A DNA stretch of 19,626 nucleotides from Clostridiales bacterium (GCA_017649745.1 JAGCGE010000039.1:1-19626), one strand, 5' to 3'. Shown: positions 6,645 through 15,050, numbered from the stretch's first letter. Program-made: numbers and translations. The notes: generated by a model not told the origin, from the sequence alone.

Positions 6645-7166
6645 ATGAAAAAGAAATGGTTGAGTATTCTTTGTGCTATGATCATCGTTTGCAGCGCGAT
6701 GGGAACCGTCAGTGCAGGATCTCCACATGATTCTTCAAGCACTTTTTTGCGAGGACTTCATATTCCTACACTGTCTTACACGATCAGCAGTAAAATAGGC
6801 TGCAGTTATTCATTCGGTGCGGCTGGCCCTGACAGTTTTGACTGTAGTGGTCTAGTATGGTACACCTACTACTTGCAAGATGGCATCCCGTTGGGAAGCA
6901 CGCATGGTTCAGCGGAGATCGCACAGTACTTGAACGGGAAAGGGGCAAGTTGTACAAGCTCCTCGTTAATGGGTTATGACTTGATTTTTTATGACCTTAG
7001 TACGAGTAACGATAATAAATTCCTCAAAATAGATCACGTTGCTATCTATATAAACGATTCCAACGGTGTGCTTGCTGAAGCCAGACCCTCTTATGGAGTG
7101 GTATACTCCTCTTATCGACGCAATCAGAGTAAAGAGGTCTTTTATGCAGATCCGTTTGTCACATAA
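6645..7166 (+). CDS. Secreted NlpC/P60-family peptidoglycan hydrolase
   Basis: This 173-residue protein has a signal peptide (MKKKWLSIL..., hydrophobic to residue 22, likely cut after VSA at residue 24) and a single NlpC/P60 domain. Catalytic Cys67 lies in SFDCSGLVWY, and His131 in KIDHVAIYI; the third polar residue is not certain. The family cleaves peptide stems of peptidoglycan (D-Glu/diaminopimelate type bonds). There is no cell-wall binding repeat, so it is a minimal secreted enzyme. AGGAGG lies 8 bases before the start. It is the first of five genes for exported proteins on one strand and follows agrD by 163 bases with no terminator seen. A role in remodelling or lysing cell wall on a quorum signal is inference. 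Confidence 0.88.
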   Translation: MKKKWLSILCAMIIVCSAMGTVSAGSPHDSSSTFLRGLHIPTLSYTISSKIGCSYSFGAAGPDSFDCSGLVWYTYYLQDGIPLGSTHGSAEIAQYLNGKGASCTSSSLMGYDLIFYDLSTSNDNKFLKIDHVAIYINDSNGVLAEARPSYGVVYSSYRRNQSKEVFYADPFVT

Positions 7167-7206
7167 AAGAATTATGTAGTATGGGAGTAAGAGAGGAGGT
7201 TTCAGA

Positions 7207-9426
7207 ATGTCAAGATTTCGGAAAACGATAATCTCCATATTGATACTGGGAGTTCTTCTGGGATCGTCATGCAAAAAAACGAGCAGAAAACCTGTTGAGG
7301 AATCCTCCTTTCTTTCTCCTTATTACTCGACAGAGAATACAATTCTTTCTATTCCTCACGAAGTTGATGCGGGTTTCTCCGGGAATCTGATGTTTGTTCA
7401 GACATATTATGAGTCCGAATCGTATCTGAAAGCTCATCGAGAGCAATGCATTCCGAAATTTGGTGATAAAGCAGATACCCAGTACTCTTATCTCCCTTTC
7501 GATGAACAGGGAGAAGTGTTGACGCCGGAGAATAATCTTCTGGTACTAAATGACAATGGAGAAACCACGAAATCATACGATCTAAATAAAGAATGCGGAA
7601 CTTCGGATTCTTATCGTCGTATGCTTTGCTGTGAGGATGGCTGCTGGGTATTGAGCCGTAAGGCTGATGCCGTTTTTGGCATTATAGAGTATGATCTGGA
7701 TCTGATTCACCCGGAAGATGGCGTGAAGAAACATGTTGTATTAGATTTGAATCCGGCGGAAGTTAATATTCTGGGTTTAGCAGCATATAAAGATGATCAA
7801 GTAGCGCTTTCCTGCTGGAAGCAGAACGCAAGGTTGATTCTGATTGACGAAGCAGGACATATAGAGAAAGAGATAGATCTCCCTGAAAGAGTGGAATCCA
7901 ACGCTGTTTATTTCAAGGGACAGTGGACTTGCATCGGTTGCGGAGAATCGGGAGAAACTATTCTCTTCAGTTATGATGAGGGGAAAAGCCGATGGGAAGA
8001 AACTCCTGTTGAATTACCGGTATACAGAACAATCATGGTTCGTGGAGAAAAACTCTTCGGAATCAATTCGCGTGGGATTGCTCAGATAAACGTGAAGACC
8101 CCGACAACGCTCTTATGGGAAGATGTTTCTGTATGGGGGACGGTTCAAGACATTAAAATCCTCGAGAATGGAAAGTTAGATTTAGTTACCCGACCTTTGA
8201 GTGAGGATATAATTGTCAGGTATCGATTGAGTCCGGCAGAGAAAAAGAATCTTCAGAGCAAGGAAGAATTTGTTATTGCAGGATATGATCTTGAGAATAG
8301 CTGTGTGAATCAGCTGATTCAGGAGATGAGTATTCGACATCCGGAAATCAAGTTTGTCTTGCGAGACTACAAAGACGAAATCAATGCGACAGAAGAAAAC
8401 TGGGTTCAGGCAAAAAAAGAGATTTCTACAATAATGAGTCTGGATCTGGCCAATGGAACCGCACCGGATATGTACTATGATCTTTATGATGATTTTGCAT
8501 TGGATGAGATGGGAAGACTTGGATATCTTAAAGATCTTGAACCAGTGATTTCAAAACTCAACAATGACGATTATTTCGTTGACAAAATCACATTGGGAGA
8601 AGAGACTCCGTATTGTGCCTGTCTCTACTTCGATGTAATTGGTTTCTGTGCATCAGATAAATATGTGCAGAATCCGTATACATGGACTTATGATGACTTC
8701 TATAAGAGTGCGGAGAATTATGATGATCTTTCCGGGATCCAGAGTATCTTTTCGAAGCAGTATCTGTTGAAACATGCAGTAATGGCACAGATCGATAAGT
8801 TTATCAAGGATGGAAAAGCATACTTTACCGGAGATGATTTCCTTAAACTATTAAAGTGGACAAAAGACATCGGATGCAGAAGTAACTGGGATGATTATGT
8901 CTCTCCGGATCTGGATAATGGATACTATATGCTGGATTGGGCAGATATCACTTCACTGGGATCTGTGTTTATGTATCAGGATCATGTCATAGTCGGTTTC
9001 CCGAACGAGAATGGATCACTTCATGTAGTTCCTTATTGCCTGTTAGCGATTTCAGCTACCACATCAAAAACAGATCTGGCATATGAAATTATAGAATATG
9101 CTTTGGGTGAGGATTTTCAGTCGAAGAATTATCAATTGCAAAGTGGTATCTCAGTGAATTGCAAGTGCTGTGAACAGCGGATGGAGAAGGATTATGCAAC
9201 ATATTCAGAAGTGGATAGCAATAGTATGCGATTCAGTAAAGAGGAATACTACGAAATGTTTAATACTCTGATCAGAAGAGCAGATCGCTACTTGCACGGA
9301 AGTCAATCGATTGTTGATATTTGCCTCGAGGAAGCATCGGCATATTATTCCGGTGATATATCTGCGGAACATGCAGCTGAATTGATACAAAGTCGCGTAA
9401 CCCTATATTTGCAGGAATCTAAATGA
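7207..9426 (+). CDS. Large lipoprotein: propeller-like N-terminal part plus extracellular solute-binding domain
   Basis: This 739-residue protein starts with a lipoprotein-type signal ending LGSSC (Cys22), a slightly irregular lipobox. Residues about 60-345 are rich in short beta-strand units, with turns such as LNDNGETTKSYDL and LIDEAGHIEKEIDL, resembling a beta-propeller. From about 355 on (FVIAGYDLENSCVNQLIQEM, LANGTAPDMYYDLYDD) it looks like a type-1 extracellular solute-binding protein. Such proteins normally deliver ligands to an ABC importer, yet no permease or ATPase gene is nearby. GAGGAGG lies 6 bases before the start. It could bind a sugar or peptide, or act as a sensor; substrate unknown. 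The fold of the N-terminal part is inferred from pattern only. Confidence 0.8.
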   Translation: MSRFRKTIISILILGVLLGSSCKKTSRKPVEESSFLSPYYSTENTILSIPHEVDAGFSGNLMFVQTYYESESYLKAHREQCIPKFGDKADTQYSYLPFDEQGEVLTPENNLLVLNDNGETTKSYDLNKECGTSDSYRRMLCCEDGCWVLSRKADAVFGIIEYDLDLIHPEDGVKKHVVLDLNPAEVNILGLAAYKDDQVALSCWKQNARLILIDEAGHIEKEIDLPERVESNAVYFKGQWTCIGCGESGETILFSYDEGKSRWEETPVELPVYRTIMVRGEKLFGINSRGIAQINVKTPTTLLWEDVSVWGTVQDIKILENGKLDLVTRPLSEDIIVRYRLSPAEKKNLQSKEEFVIAGYDLENSCVNQLIQEMSIRHPEIKFVLRDYKDEINATEENWVQAKKEISTIMSLDLANGTAPDMYYDLYDDFALDEMGRLGYLKDLEPVISKLNNDDYFVDKITLGEETPYCACLYFDVIGFCASDKYVQNPYTWTYDDFYKSAENYDDLSGIQSIFSKQYLLKHAVMAQIDKFIKDGKAYFTGDDFLKLLKWTKDIGCRSNWDDYVSPDLDNGYYMLDWADITSLGSVFMYQDHVIVGFPNENGSLHVVPYCLLAISATTSKTDLAYEIIEYALGEDFQSKNYQLQSGISVNCKCCEQRMEKDYATYSEVDSNSMRFSKEEYYEMFNTLIRRADRYLHGSQSIVDICLEEASAYYSGDISAEHAAELIQSRVTLYLQESK

Positions 9427-9445
9427 TTTTTCGGAGGTGAATAAA

Positions 9446-10117
9446 ATGAAAAAGGTAAATGCCGCATTGATAGTTGTAATTGTATCTCTTGCAGCAATGA
9501 CAATCGGATGCCAATCATCCAAGAAAGATAAAGAATCCGGTAGCGAGCCATCTGAAACGTCTATTTCCTTAACAGAAGAATCTTCATCAGCAGAGACTGA
9601 AGATGCAAAGACTTCTAGTTCGGAGGACACTTCTGCTACTACGGAATCTACAACTGAGAATACGAAGATATCTTCTGAGACCTTGGAGAGCAGCTTGCTG
9701 ATCAAAAATGCCGAAGAAATGGAGGCAGCCTTTCTGGAGGCTTGTAAAGATTCCATTGAACCGGTAATAGAAAAGGATCCGACCGAGAAAAACACGATAC
9801 GATCCTATGGCACTAATACGGTACATATATTATTCCGAGTCCATACTGATGCTGATGCTGCCCGAGCTGCTATTTGCGAAACAATAAGCTACGGTGGCTG
9901 GTATGAAGAAGACTGTGTTGTAAAAGAGATCAAGATAGATGAGGCTCCGCTATTCCTTCAGGCATTCTATTGCAAGACGCCCGATGGCGCAGATATGCTG
10001 TTTGTCTTAGGATACAACGATACGGTTTCCTTCGCGATGGAAGGCCATGATACCGCTCATGTCGAGAATATAGAAAAGATTCTTATCGCTATGGGGATTG
10101 ATCTTAAGTCAATGTAA
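9446..10117 (+). CDS. Putative lipoprotein with Ser/Thr/Glu-rich spacer
   Basis: This 223-residue protein opens MKKVNAALIVVIVSLAAMTIGC, a lipoprotein signal with lipobox TIGC (Cys22). A long Ser/Thr/Glu-rich linker follows (about residues 23-80), typical of a spacer reaching out from the membrane. A globular C-terminal domain (about 85-223) contains two Cys-bearing segments (AICETISYGGWYEEDCVV and AFYCKTPDGADM). I do not recognise the domain. GGAGG (9433-9437) sits 8 bases before ATG 9446, preferred over the GTG at 9437. It follows the solute-binding lipoprotein by 19 bases, so they are co-transcribed. Confidence 0.75.
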   Translation: MKKVNAALIVVIVSLAAMTIGCQSSKKDKESGSEPSETSISLTEESSSAETEDAKTSSSEDTSATTESTTENTKISSETLESSLLIKNAEEMEAAFLEACKDSIEPVIEKDPTEKNTIRSYGTNTVHILFRVHTDADAARAAICETISYGGWYEEDCVVKEIKIDEAPLFLQAFYCKTPDGADMLFVLGYNDTVSFAMEGHDTAHVENIEKILIAMGIDLKSM

Positions 10118-10134
10118 TGATAGGAGATAGAATA

Positions 10135-10704
10135 ATGAAACGGAAGCTATGTGGAGTTGTTCTTTCTGTAGTTACACTTTTCAGTATATCGTCATGTTCA
10201 GTCCACAATACTGCCAGTGATATGACTACAGAGACGGCTATCACCGGATCAATGCAAAGTGAAATAGAAAGACAAGTTTCTCAAGAAATAGGTGATAGAT
10301 TACACGGTTCCCTTTTTGTTGAGATTCCGTATGAGGAAAGCTATAGTCAAATTGAAGTGAGCACTTCCAAAGCAATATACAAGAGTAAAGAAACTCGTAT
10401 TGAATGTAATATTATTAATCATAACAGGGGACATGGGTTCTGGTTTTGCTGGATACCGTTTGTTGAGAGAAGAGAAAGAAGTGAGTGGAAGCCCGTAGAG
10501 TTCAAAAGGGAGTTTCTTGAAGGAAGTTGCGATTACTATGCGTTTTGTGCTATTCCCGATTATCCTGATAGTGAATTCTCTACCATGGTGCTGTTAGATA
10601 CTGAAAAAGCATATAAGGATAAATATCTGCCCGAAGGACAATACCGATTTAAGGTCTATGTGGGAAAGGAGATTTTTTATGCGGAATTTGAAATCAAGGA
10701 TTAG
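10135..10704 (+). CDS. Putative lipoprotein with Ig-like beta domain
   Basis: This 189-residue protein starts MKRKLCGVVLSVV and has a lipobox-like ISSC (Cys21). Residues about 70-189 alternate short hydrophobic strands (IEVSTSKAIYKSKETRIECNI, YRFKVYVGKEIFYAEFEI) and end in a typical beta-sandwich closing strand. This resembles bacterial Ig-like domains found in lipoproteins. TAGGAG (10121-10126) lies 8 bases before 10135; the in-frame ATG at 10117 has no such site. The 3' end overlaps the protease start by 26 bases, giving translational coupling. Function is unknown; partnership with the protease is plausible from the overlap. Confidence 0.7.
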   Translation: MKRKLCGVVLSVVTLFSISSCSVHNTASDMTTETAITGSMQSEIERQVSQEIGDRLHGSLFVEIPYEESYSQIEVSTSKAIYKSKETRIECNIINHNRGHGFWFCWIPFVERRERSEWKPVEFKREFLEGSCDYYAFCAIPDYPDSEFSTMVLLDTEKAYKDKYLPEGQYRFKVYVGKEIFYAEFEIKD

Positions 10705-11587
10705 CAGATCCTTCGTACTAGTTGTAGCCTGCGTACTTATATCATCACTTGGGTTTTCGAAAGTACATGCAGAAGAAGACGAATGCCACGACTCGAATGC
10801 TGATGTATTTGAAATGTTGTCATATGACGCCAAAACAGGCAGCACCTATATTAGCTACTTTAAAAATGTGGTTAAAGATCCTGATGTAGAGCTTGTATCA
10901 CCGGCTAACTGTGACGTTCCGATTGAGAATCAACAATTGAGATCTCCAACACCACTATCTCATGTTAGCAATGCAAATATCTCACCATATTACAATGTAG
11001 TGATGTGCCGTAATGGGTTTGATATTGATAATAATGGTGTAATTGAAACATGGACCATAACCTCTGGTGCATTTGTATACAACGATCTGGTTTTTACATG
11101 TGCACATGGTATTTATTGGTACGCGCAATCCAAAACGGCAAATGTGGTACAAGTATATAAAGCACTCAACTCTTCAAGTCTTCCAAATACATATTATTCT
11201 TTGTCAGGATGGCATATACCAACACAGTTCACCTCAAGTGCAGATTCTGACTATGATTGGGCAGTTTTAGTTACTTCCTCTACAACGAGCACGTGGTTTG
11301 GTTACGGATATGCAAGTAATATATCCAATAAGTCAGTTAATTCCGCAGGTTATGTTGATCAGCCTTCATATTATTATCTTATGCAAGAGAGTCCGGGAAC
11401 GATGAGTAGTACTTCTTCGTATAGGTTTTCAAGTACAATGTACACAATTGGTGGACGTAGTGGATCAGCAGCATTTGATAGTAATGGAATCGTGTGGGGC
11501 GAGCTGCAAAGTCATATCAGTGGATATTATGGTTATGGTTGCCTTGTGACCAGTCAGGTCTATAGCGTTTTAGAAGCATTGAAATAA
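10679..11587 (+). CDS. Secreted chymotrypsin-fold serine protease (V8/glutamyl endopeptidase-like)
   Basis: This 302-residue protein has a signal peptide ending near KVHA (residue 31), a likely pro-region (about 32-95), then a trypsin-fold domain. The triad is visible: His143 in VFTCAHGIYW, Asp193 in SDYDWAVL, and Ser261 in GGRSGSAAFD. Motif spacing suits secreted V8-like peptidases of Firmicutes; cleavage specificity cannot be read. The start at 10679 has GGAAAGGAG 8 bases upstream; the ATG at 10658 adds seven residues with no site. It overlaps the lipoprotein gene before it and is the last gene of the exported-protein run. Staphylococcal V8 protease is regulated by agr, so the link to the upstream agr locus is suggestive, not shown. 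Confidence 0.85.
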   Translation: MRNLKSRISRSFVLVVACVLISSLGFSKVHAEEDECHDSNADVFEMLSYDAKTGSTYISYFKNVVKDPDVELVSPANCDVPIENQQLRSPTPLSHVSNANISPYYNVVMCRNGFDIDNNGVIETWTITSGAFVYNDLVFTCAHGIYWYAQSKTANVVQVYKALNSSSLPNTYYSLSGWHIPTQFTSSADSDYDWAVLVTSSTTSTWFGYGYASNISNKSVNSAGYVDQPSYYYLMQESPGTMSSTSSYRFSSTMYTIGGRSGSAAFDSNGIVWGELQSHISGYYGYGCLVTSQVYSVLEALK

Positions 11588-11777
11588 TGATATGATGCAA
11601 TGCTGTAATTGCGTGGAAGAATGAACCATATTAATCCTTGGGAAATTTAGTATATTATATATTAATTGATATACTTAAGGAGTTATCAAGTTATATGAAT
11701 AGAAACGTGCATAAGGCGCATATTTGTATTTTTGTTATCGATTTTAGTAAGCTTTCTCTAATAGCTTGATCTATTAT

Positions 11778-11830
11778 TTGACTTTGGTTGCTTACGACTA
11801 TATAATTTGGTCGTAAGCTAAGTCGTAAGT
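11778..11830 (+). promoter_or_regulatory. Sigma-A promoter with operator-like inverted repeat around the -10 box
   Basis: TTGACT (11778-11783), a 17-bp spacer, and TATAAT (11801-11806) form a near-consensus promoter. A perfect 9-bp inverted repeat GCTTACGAC...GTCGTAAGC (11790-11798 and 11810-11818) encloses the -10 box. A third copy, GTCGTAAGT, follows at 11822-11830 in direct orientation. A protein bound here would block RNA polymerase, so this is a strong operator candidate for the gene starting at 11858. GGGG (11847-11850) is the likely ribosome site. The rest of the 11588-11777 gap holds AT-rich sequence and only a doubtful 24-codon frame at 11695-11769. Confidence 0.8.
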
Positions 11831-11857
11831 GAAATCGTATGATCATAGGGGAAGAAC

Positions 11858-13381
11858 ATGGCAATTCCAATCACAATAGAAAAGCTATTATCTGAAAACA
11901 TTGTTGAATGGGCGAGAATAGAGTTTAAAGAAGGGTGGAATCCGGATACAACCCTGAAAACCATAAGTGCATTTGCAAATGATATAGATAACTGGGGTGG
12001 CGGTTATATTGTTGTAGGTGCAAAAGAGAAAGATGGGAAGGTTGTAAGACCAGTAAAAGGGATATCACCAGATTCTGTGGATAAAATACAAAAGGATATT
12101 CTTAGATATTGCAAATATCTAAGACCTGTATATATACCGCAAACGGAACCGGTGTGGTTTGATGGGAAACTACTTCTATTAATTTGGTGTCCAGGCGGAT
12201 ATGAAAGACCATATGCATGCCCTAAGTCACCGGATATGAAGAACAGTGAGAAAATATACTATATTCGCAAGTTATCCAGCACGATTGAAGCTACTGATTT
12301 AGATGTTAAGGAGTTAATGTCGTTAACACATAACGTCCCGTTTGATGATCGTATTAATCCCAAAGCTGAAATGAAGGATCTAAAGTACCCGATCATTAGA
12401 AATTACCTGCAGAATGTAAACAGTAGCTTAATTAACGACATTGATAACCTGGATACGGTTCAAATCGCAAAGGATTTACGAATTGCAGATGGGCCAACGG
12501 AATACTATAAGCCATTGAATGTCGGATTACTTTTCTTCAATGATCACCCGGAGTCCTATTTTCCATATTGCCAAATAGAGGTAGTTAATATCCCTGATCC
12601 AACAGGCCAAGGCATGGAAGAACGCATTTTCACAGGACCTATAGATCAACAGTTACGCGATGCTCTTGCCTACATAAAGAACAATGTAATTGCAGAGAAA
12701 ATATTTAAGATCGCAGGACAGGCGGAAGCTGTAAGAGTAAAGAACTATAGTTATGAGGCGATTGAGGAATTCTTATCAAATGCTATATATCATAAATCTT
12801 ATCAGATCCATGAACCTGTTACAGTAAGAATAGAAACAGATAAGATCGAAATTACTAGCACCCCGGGACCGGACAGATCTATTACGGATGATGATATCCG
12901 AAATTATCAAATGAGAACGAGAAGATACAGAAATAGAAGAATAGGCGATTTCCTCAAAGAATTGCATCTTGTAGAAGGAAGGAACACGGGTATTCCTACT
13001 GCTATAAGAGCAATAAAGGAAAATGGTTCTCCGTTACCATTGCTGCTTACCGACGAAGAACGATCTTTTTTCTCTGTAATCATTCCAATACACGAAGCGT
13101 TTATGCAAGAAAAGAATATTCAGAATAATTCTGATGCTGGTGTTGACAAGATGGTGCAAAAACGCAGATCGAAAGACCAGATCAAAGCACTAATACTAGA
13201 AGAGTTGTCAAAGGAAAGTGTATCGACTAATGAGTTATACAAGAGATTAGGTTATTCCGGTAACGCCTCTAAAACATTTAGGGAATGTGTAGAGGAATTG
13301 ATTGCCGAAGAGAAAGTGAGGTATGCTACTGAATCATTAAGAGATTCAAGCAATACATTAATAATGTACAGAAGTATTTGA
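11858..13381 (+). CDS. AlbA_2/Schlafen-domain protein with GHKL-type ATPase domain and winged helix
   Basis: This 507-residue protein begins with an AlbA_2 (Schlafen-type) domain (about residues 5-140) with the marks EFKEGWN and GGGYIVVGAKEKDG. The middle holds an ATPase-like part (about 295-415) with EAIEEFLSNAIYHKSY, VRIETDKIEITSTPGP and GRNTGIPTAIRAI, as in proteins annotated 'ATP-binding, RecG-related'. The C-terminal 75 residues look like a winged helix (QIKALILEELSKESVSTNELYKRLGY). Such proteins are taken to be regulators or defence-associated; the family biochemistry is unsettled. It could bind its own operator just upstream. A ClpP-fold protease gene follows 69 bases later with its own AAGGAGG and no terminator. 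Confidence 0.85.
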   Translation: MAIPITIEKLLSENIVEWARIEFKEGWNPDTTLKTISAFANDIDNWGGGYIVVGAKEKDGKVVRPVKGISPDSVDKIQKDILRYCKYLRPVYIPQTEPVWFDGKLLLLIWCPGGYERPYACPKSPDMKNSEKIYYIRKLSSTIEATDLDVKELMSLTHNVPFDDRINPKAEMKDLKYPIIRNYLQNVNSSLINDIDNLDTVQIAKDLRIADGPTEYYKPLNVGLLFFNDHPESYFPYCQIEVVNIPDPTGQGMEERIFTGPIDQQLRDALAYIKNNVIAEKIFKIAGQAEAVRVKNYSYEAIEEFLSNAIYHKSYQIHEPVTVRIETDKIEITSTPGPDRSITDDDIRNYQMRTRRYRNRRIGDFLKELHLVEGRNTGIPTAIRAIKENGSPLPLLLTDEERSFFSVIIPIHEAFMQEKNIQNNSDAGVDKMVQKRRSKDQIKALILEELSKESVSTNELYKRLGYSGNASKTFRECVEELIAEEKVRYATESLRDSSNTLIMYRSI

Positions 13382-13450
13382 GTTAACTTAGGATATTATT
13401 GTGGTAAGTATTAAGTAACAATAACCAAGTGATGGATAAGGAGGTTATAA

Positions 13451-14635
13451 ATGGGGTATTTACAAGAATATATTGACAAAAACTTTACGCCAAAGGATTT
13501 GCTGGCGGAGCTTCAACGTTTGGTTGAGAAATACAATGAGGTTACAGGAAGATACATATTTTTGTATGTTGCGGCTATGTTTAAACATATCCCTGGTATT
13601 TCTATGGAAGAAGAAGATTTCTATATTATCAGAGATATGCTTCAATCTGTAAGCGATTATTCTGAGATAGATGTCTATATTGAAACTCCAGGAGGTAATG
13701 GTGTCACTGCAGAACAGATTGCTAAGTTTTTACACAGTAAATTTGAAAAGGTTAATTTTGTTATCAGTGGGGAAGCTAAAAGCGCAGGAACAATTTTGGC
13801 GATGGCAGGTAACGAAATATTTATGACTGAAACGGGAAGTTTGGGTCCGATAGATGCGCAGGTTTCCATAGGAAGAACCGTTGTTTCCGCTTATGATTAT
13901 ATGGAATGGATCAACAATAAAATGAAAGAAGCTGTAAAGACTGGAAGGCTAAATCCTGTTGATGCAACAATGATTGCTCAGATTACACCAGGAGAAATCC
14001 AGCTAGTAAATCATTCATTGGAATTCGCAAAGGATTTAGTGAAACAGTGGCTATATGAGTACAAATTCAAAGGGTGGACGACAACAGAAACAAAACATGA
14101 AGTTGTGACGGACGGTATGAAGAGAACTCGTGCGGATGAAGTAGCTGCGGAATTAACAAATCACTCTCGATGGCGAACCCATGGACGATCATTGGGGATT
14201 GAGGATTTGAAATCGATAGGAATTAAAGTTATAAATCTCGAAGGAGACCCACTTGCTGAAATTGTATATAGAATACAGTTTGTGTGCAAATTGCTCCAAG
14301 AAACAACATCAAATTACAAATTATTTTATAGTAAAGATGAGAAAATCCTTAAAAACGCAGTTGCGGCCAACATTCACAATAACCAAGCAAGCGGGGGTTT
14401 AAGAGGTATCCCCAAGGACGCAAAAGTGATTCATGTGGAAGTAACGTGCAATAAATGTGGTCGTAAACATAGGTTTTTCAAAAAACTTGTTGATAATGAT
14501 GATTTGGATAGCGATATGGAAAAACAGAATATAAAGCCGCTTCCTAAGGATGATAGGTTTATTTGTGAATGTGAGAATGTAATTGACTTAAAAGCGGTGA
14601 AAAACGAAATTGATATGTTGCCAAAAGAAGAGTAA
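13451..14635 (+). CDS. SDH_sah/SppA-type ClpP-fold serine protease with zinc-ribbon-like tail
   Basis: This 394-residue protein resembles the serine dehydrogenase proteinase (SDH_sah) family of ClpP-fold peptidases. VYIETPGGNG (residues 75-84) is the strand with the oxyanion glycines. ISGEAKSAGTILAMAG (105-120) holds the likely nucleophile Ser111. ETGSLGPIDAQV (127-138) is the conserved follow-on. In SppA relatives the enzyme is membrane-anchored; here an N-terminal hydrophobic patch (residues 34-45) is too short to be a clear anchor. The tail has CNKC (Cys333, Cys336) and CEC (Cys372, Cys374), a zinc-ribbon-like unit. AAGGAGG precedes the ATG by 8 bases. Its partner genes suggest one functional unit; the substrate is unknown. 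Confidence 0.85.
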   Translation: MGYLQEYIDKNFTPKDLLAELQRLVEKYNEVTGRYIFLYVAAMFKHIPGISMEEEDFYIIRDMLQSVSDYSEIDVYIETPGGNGVTAEQIAKFLHSKFEKVNFVISGEAKSAGTILAMAGNEIFMTETGSLGPIDAQVSIGRTVVSAYDYMEWINNKMKEAVKTGRLNPVDATMIAQITPGEIQLVNHSLEFAKDLVKQWLYEYKFKGWTTTETKHEVVTDGMKRTRADEVAAELTNHSRWRTHGRSLGIEDLKSIGIKVINLEGDPLAEIVYRIQFVCKLLQETTSNYKLFYSKDEKILKNAVAANIHNNQASGGLRGIPKDAKVIHVEVTCNKCGRKHRFFKKLVDNDDLDSDMEKQNIKPLPKDDRFICECENVIDLKAVKNEIDMLPKEE

Positions 14636-14668
14636 TATTATATACACTTCATGAATGGAGGTTGAGCT

Positions 14669-14851
14669 ATGGAAAAGATTAAGTTGGATAAAACCGAAGC
14701 CGTGGTTACCTTTCTGAAGGATACTAAAGAAGGAAAGTATGCAATGTTGGAACCTGCAATTGTCGAAATACCGAGAACCTCGACATCTCGAGATGATTAT
14801 CTGGAAGAAGATGAAATAACCATTTTGTATAGTGTAACGAACCAGCTATAA
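14669..14851 (+). CDS. Small acidic protein (60 aa), third gene of the AlbA_2-protease unit
   Basis: The ATG at 14669 has GGAGG (14656-14660) 8 bases upstream and follows the protease stop by 33 bases. The product mixes short strands (EAVVTFLKDTKEGKYAML, AIVEIPRTS) with an acidic stretch (DDYLEEDEITIL). No signal, membrane helix or Cys motif is present. I do not recognise a family. Its position makes it a candidate adaptor, inhibitor or substrate of the protease; that is inference. Confidence 0.6.
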   Translation: MEKIKLDKTEAVVTFLKDTKEGKYAMLEPAIVEIPRTSTSRDDYLEEDEITILYSVTNQL

Positions 14852-14936
14852 TAGGTGCAAAAGACAGGTAGTGTTCTTTGACAACTGAATAGACATCTTG
14901 TAACACAAATAGGTGTACAAGGATTCTCTATTCAAG

Positions 14937-15045
14937 TAATCCATCCAGGACGCCTTGATGCGTAGGTGGGACAGGGAAAAGAATGTTCCCAAAATGTTCC
15001 CAAGAAGTTCGAAAACGGCGCAGAATGATAAGAATGGATGGATTA
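14937..15045. repeat. Scar-like noncoding region: 10-bp inverted repeat enclosing a tandem AATGTTCCCAA pair
   Basis: A perfect 10-bp inverted repeat, TAATCCATCC (14937-14946) and GGATGGATTA (15036-15045), encloses 89 bases. Inside, AATGTTCCCAA occurs twice in tandem (14982-14992, 14993-15003) with an 11-bp period. Motifs of this kind often lie at the integrase end of Firmicutes elements as arm-type sites (from memory). Just upstream, CTTGTAACAC/GTGTACAAG (14897-14921) is an imperfect hairpin. No integrase gene is present here, so the stretch reads as the remains of an element end. The interrupted blaR1 begins right beside it. Confidence 0.5.
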
Positions 15046-15050
15046 TACAA

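Noticed and set aside
9403..9795. Antisense Ser/Val-rich frame (130 codons)
   Set aside because: It mirrors the Ser/Thr/Glu linker of the lipoprotein on the plus strand; no family pattern or ribosome site.
11695..11769. 24-codon frame upstream of the AlbA_2 gene
   Set aside because: The AAGGAG is 12 bases from the ATG and the product has no recognisable pattern; left as leader sequence.
13396..13424. Inverted repeat TTATTGT...ACAATAA between the AlbA_2 and protease genes
   Set aside because: AT-rich stem with a 15-base loop and no T run; not a convincing terminator or operator.
14878..14906. TTGACA at 14878-14883 as a promoter
   Set aside because: No acceptable -10 at 16-18 bp (TAACAC) and no gene on the plus strand downstream.
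14940..15040. Possible tRNA because of a GTTCGAAAA stretch
   Set aside because: No acceptor, D or anticodon stems can be drawn around it.
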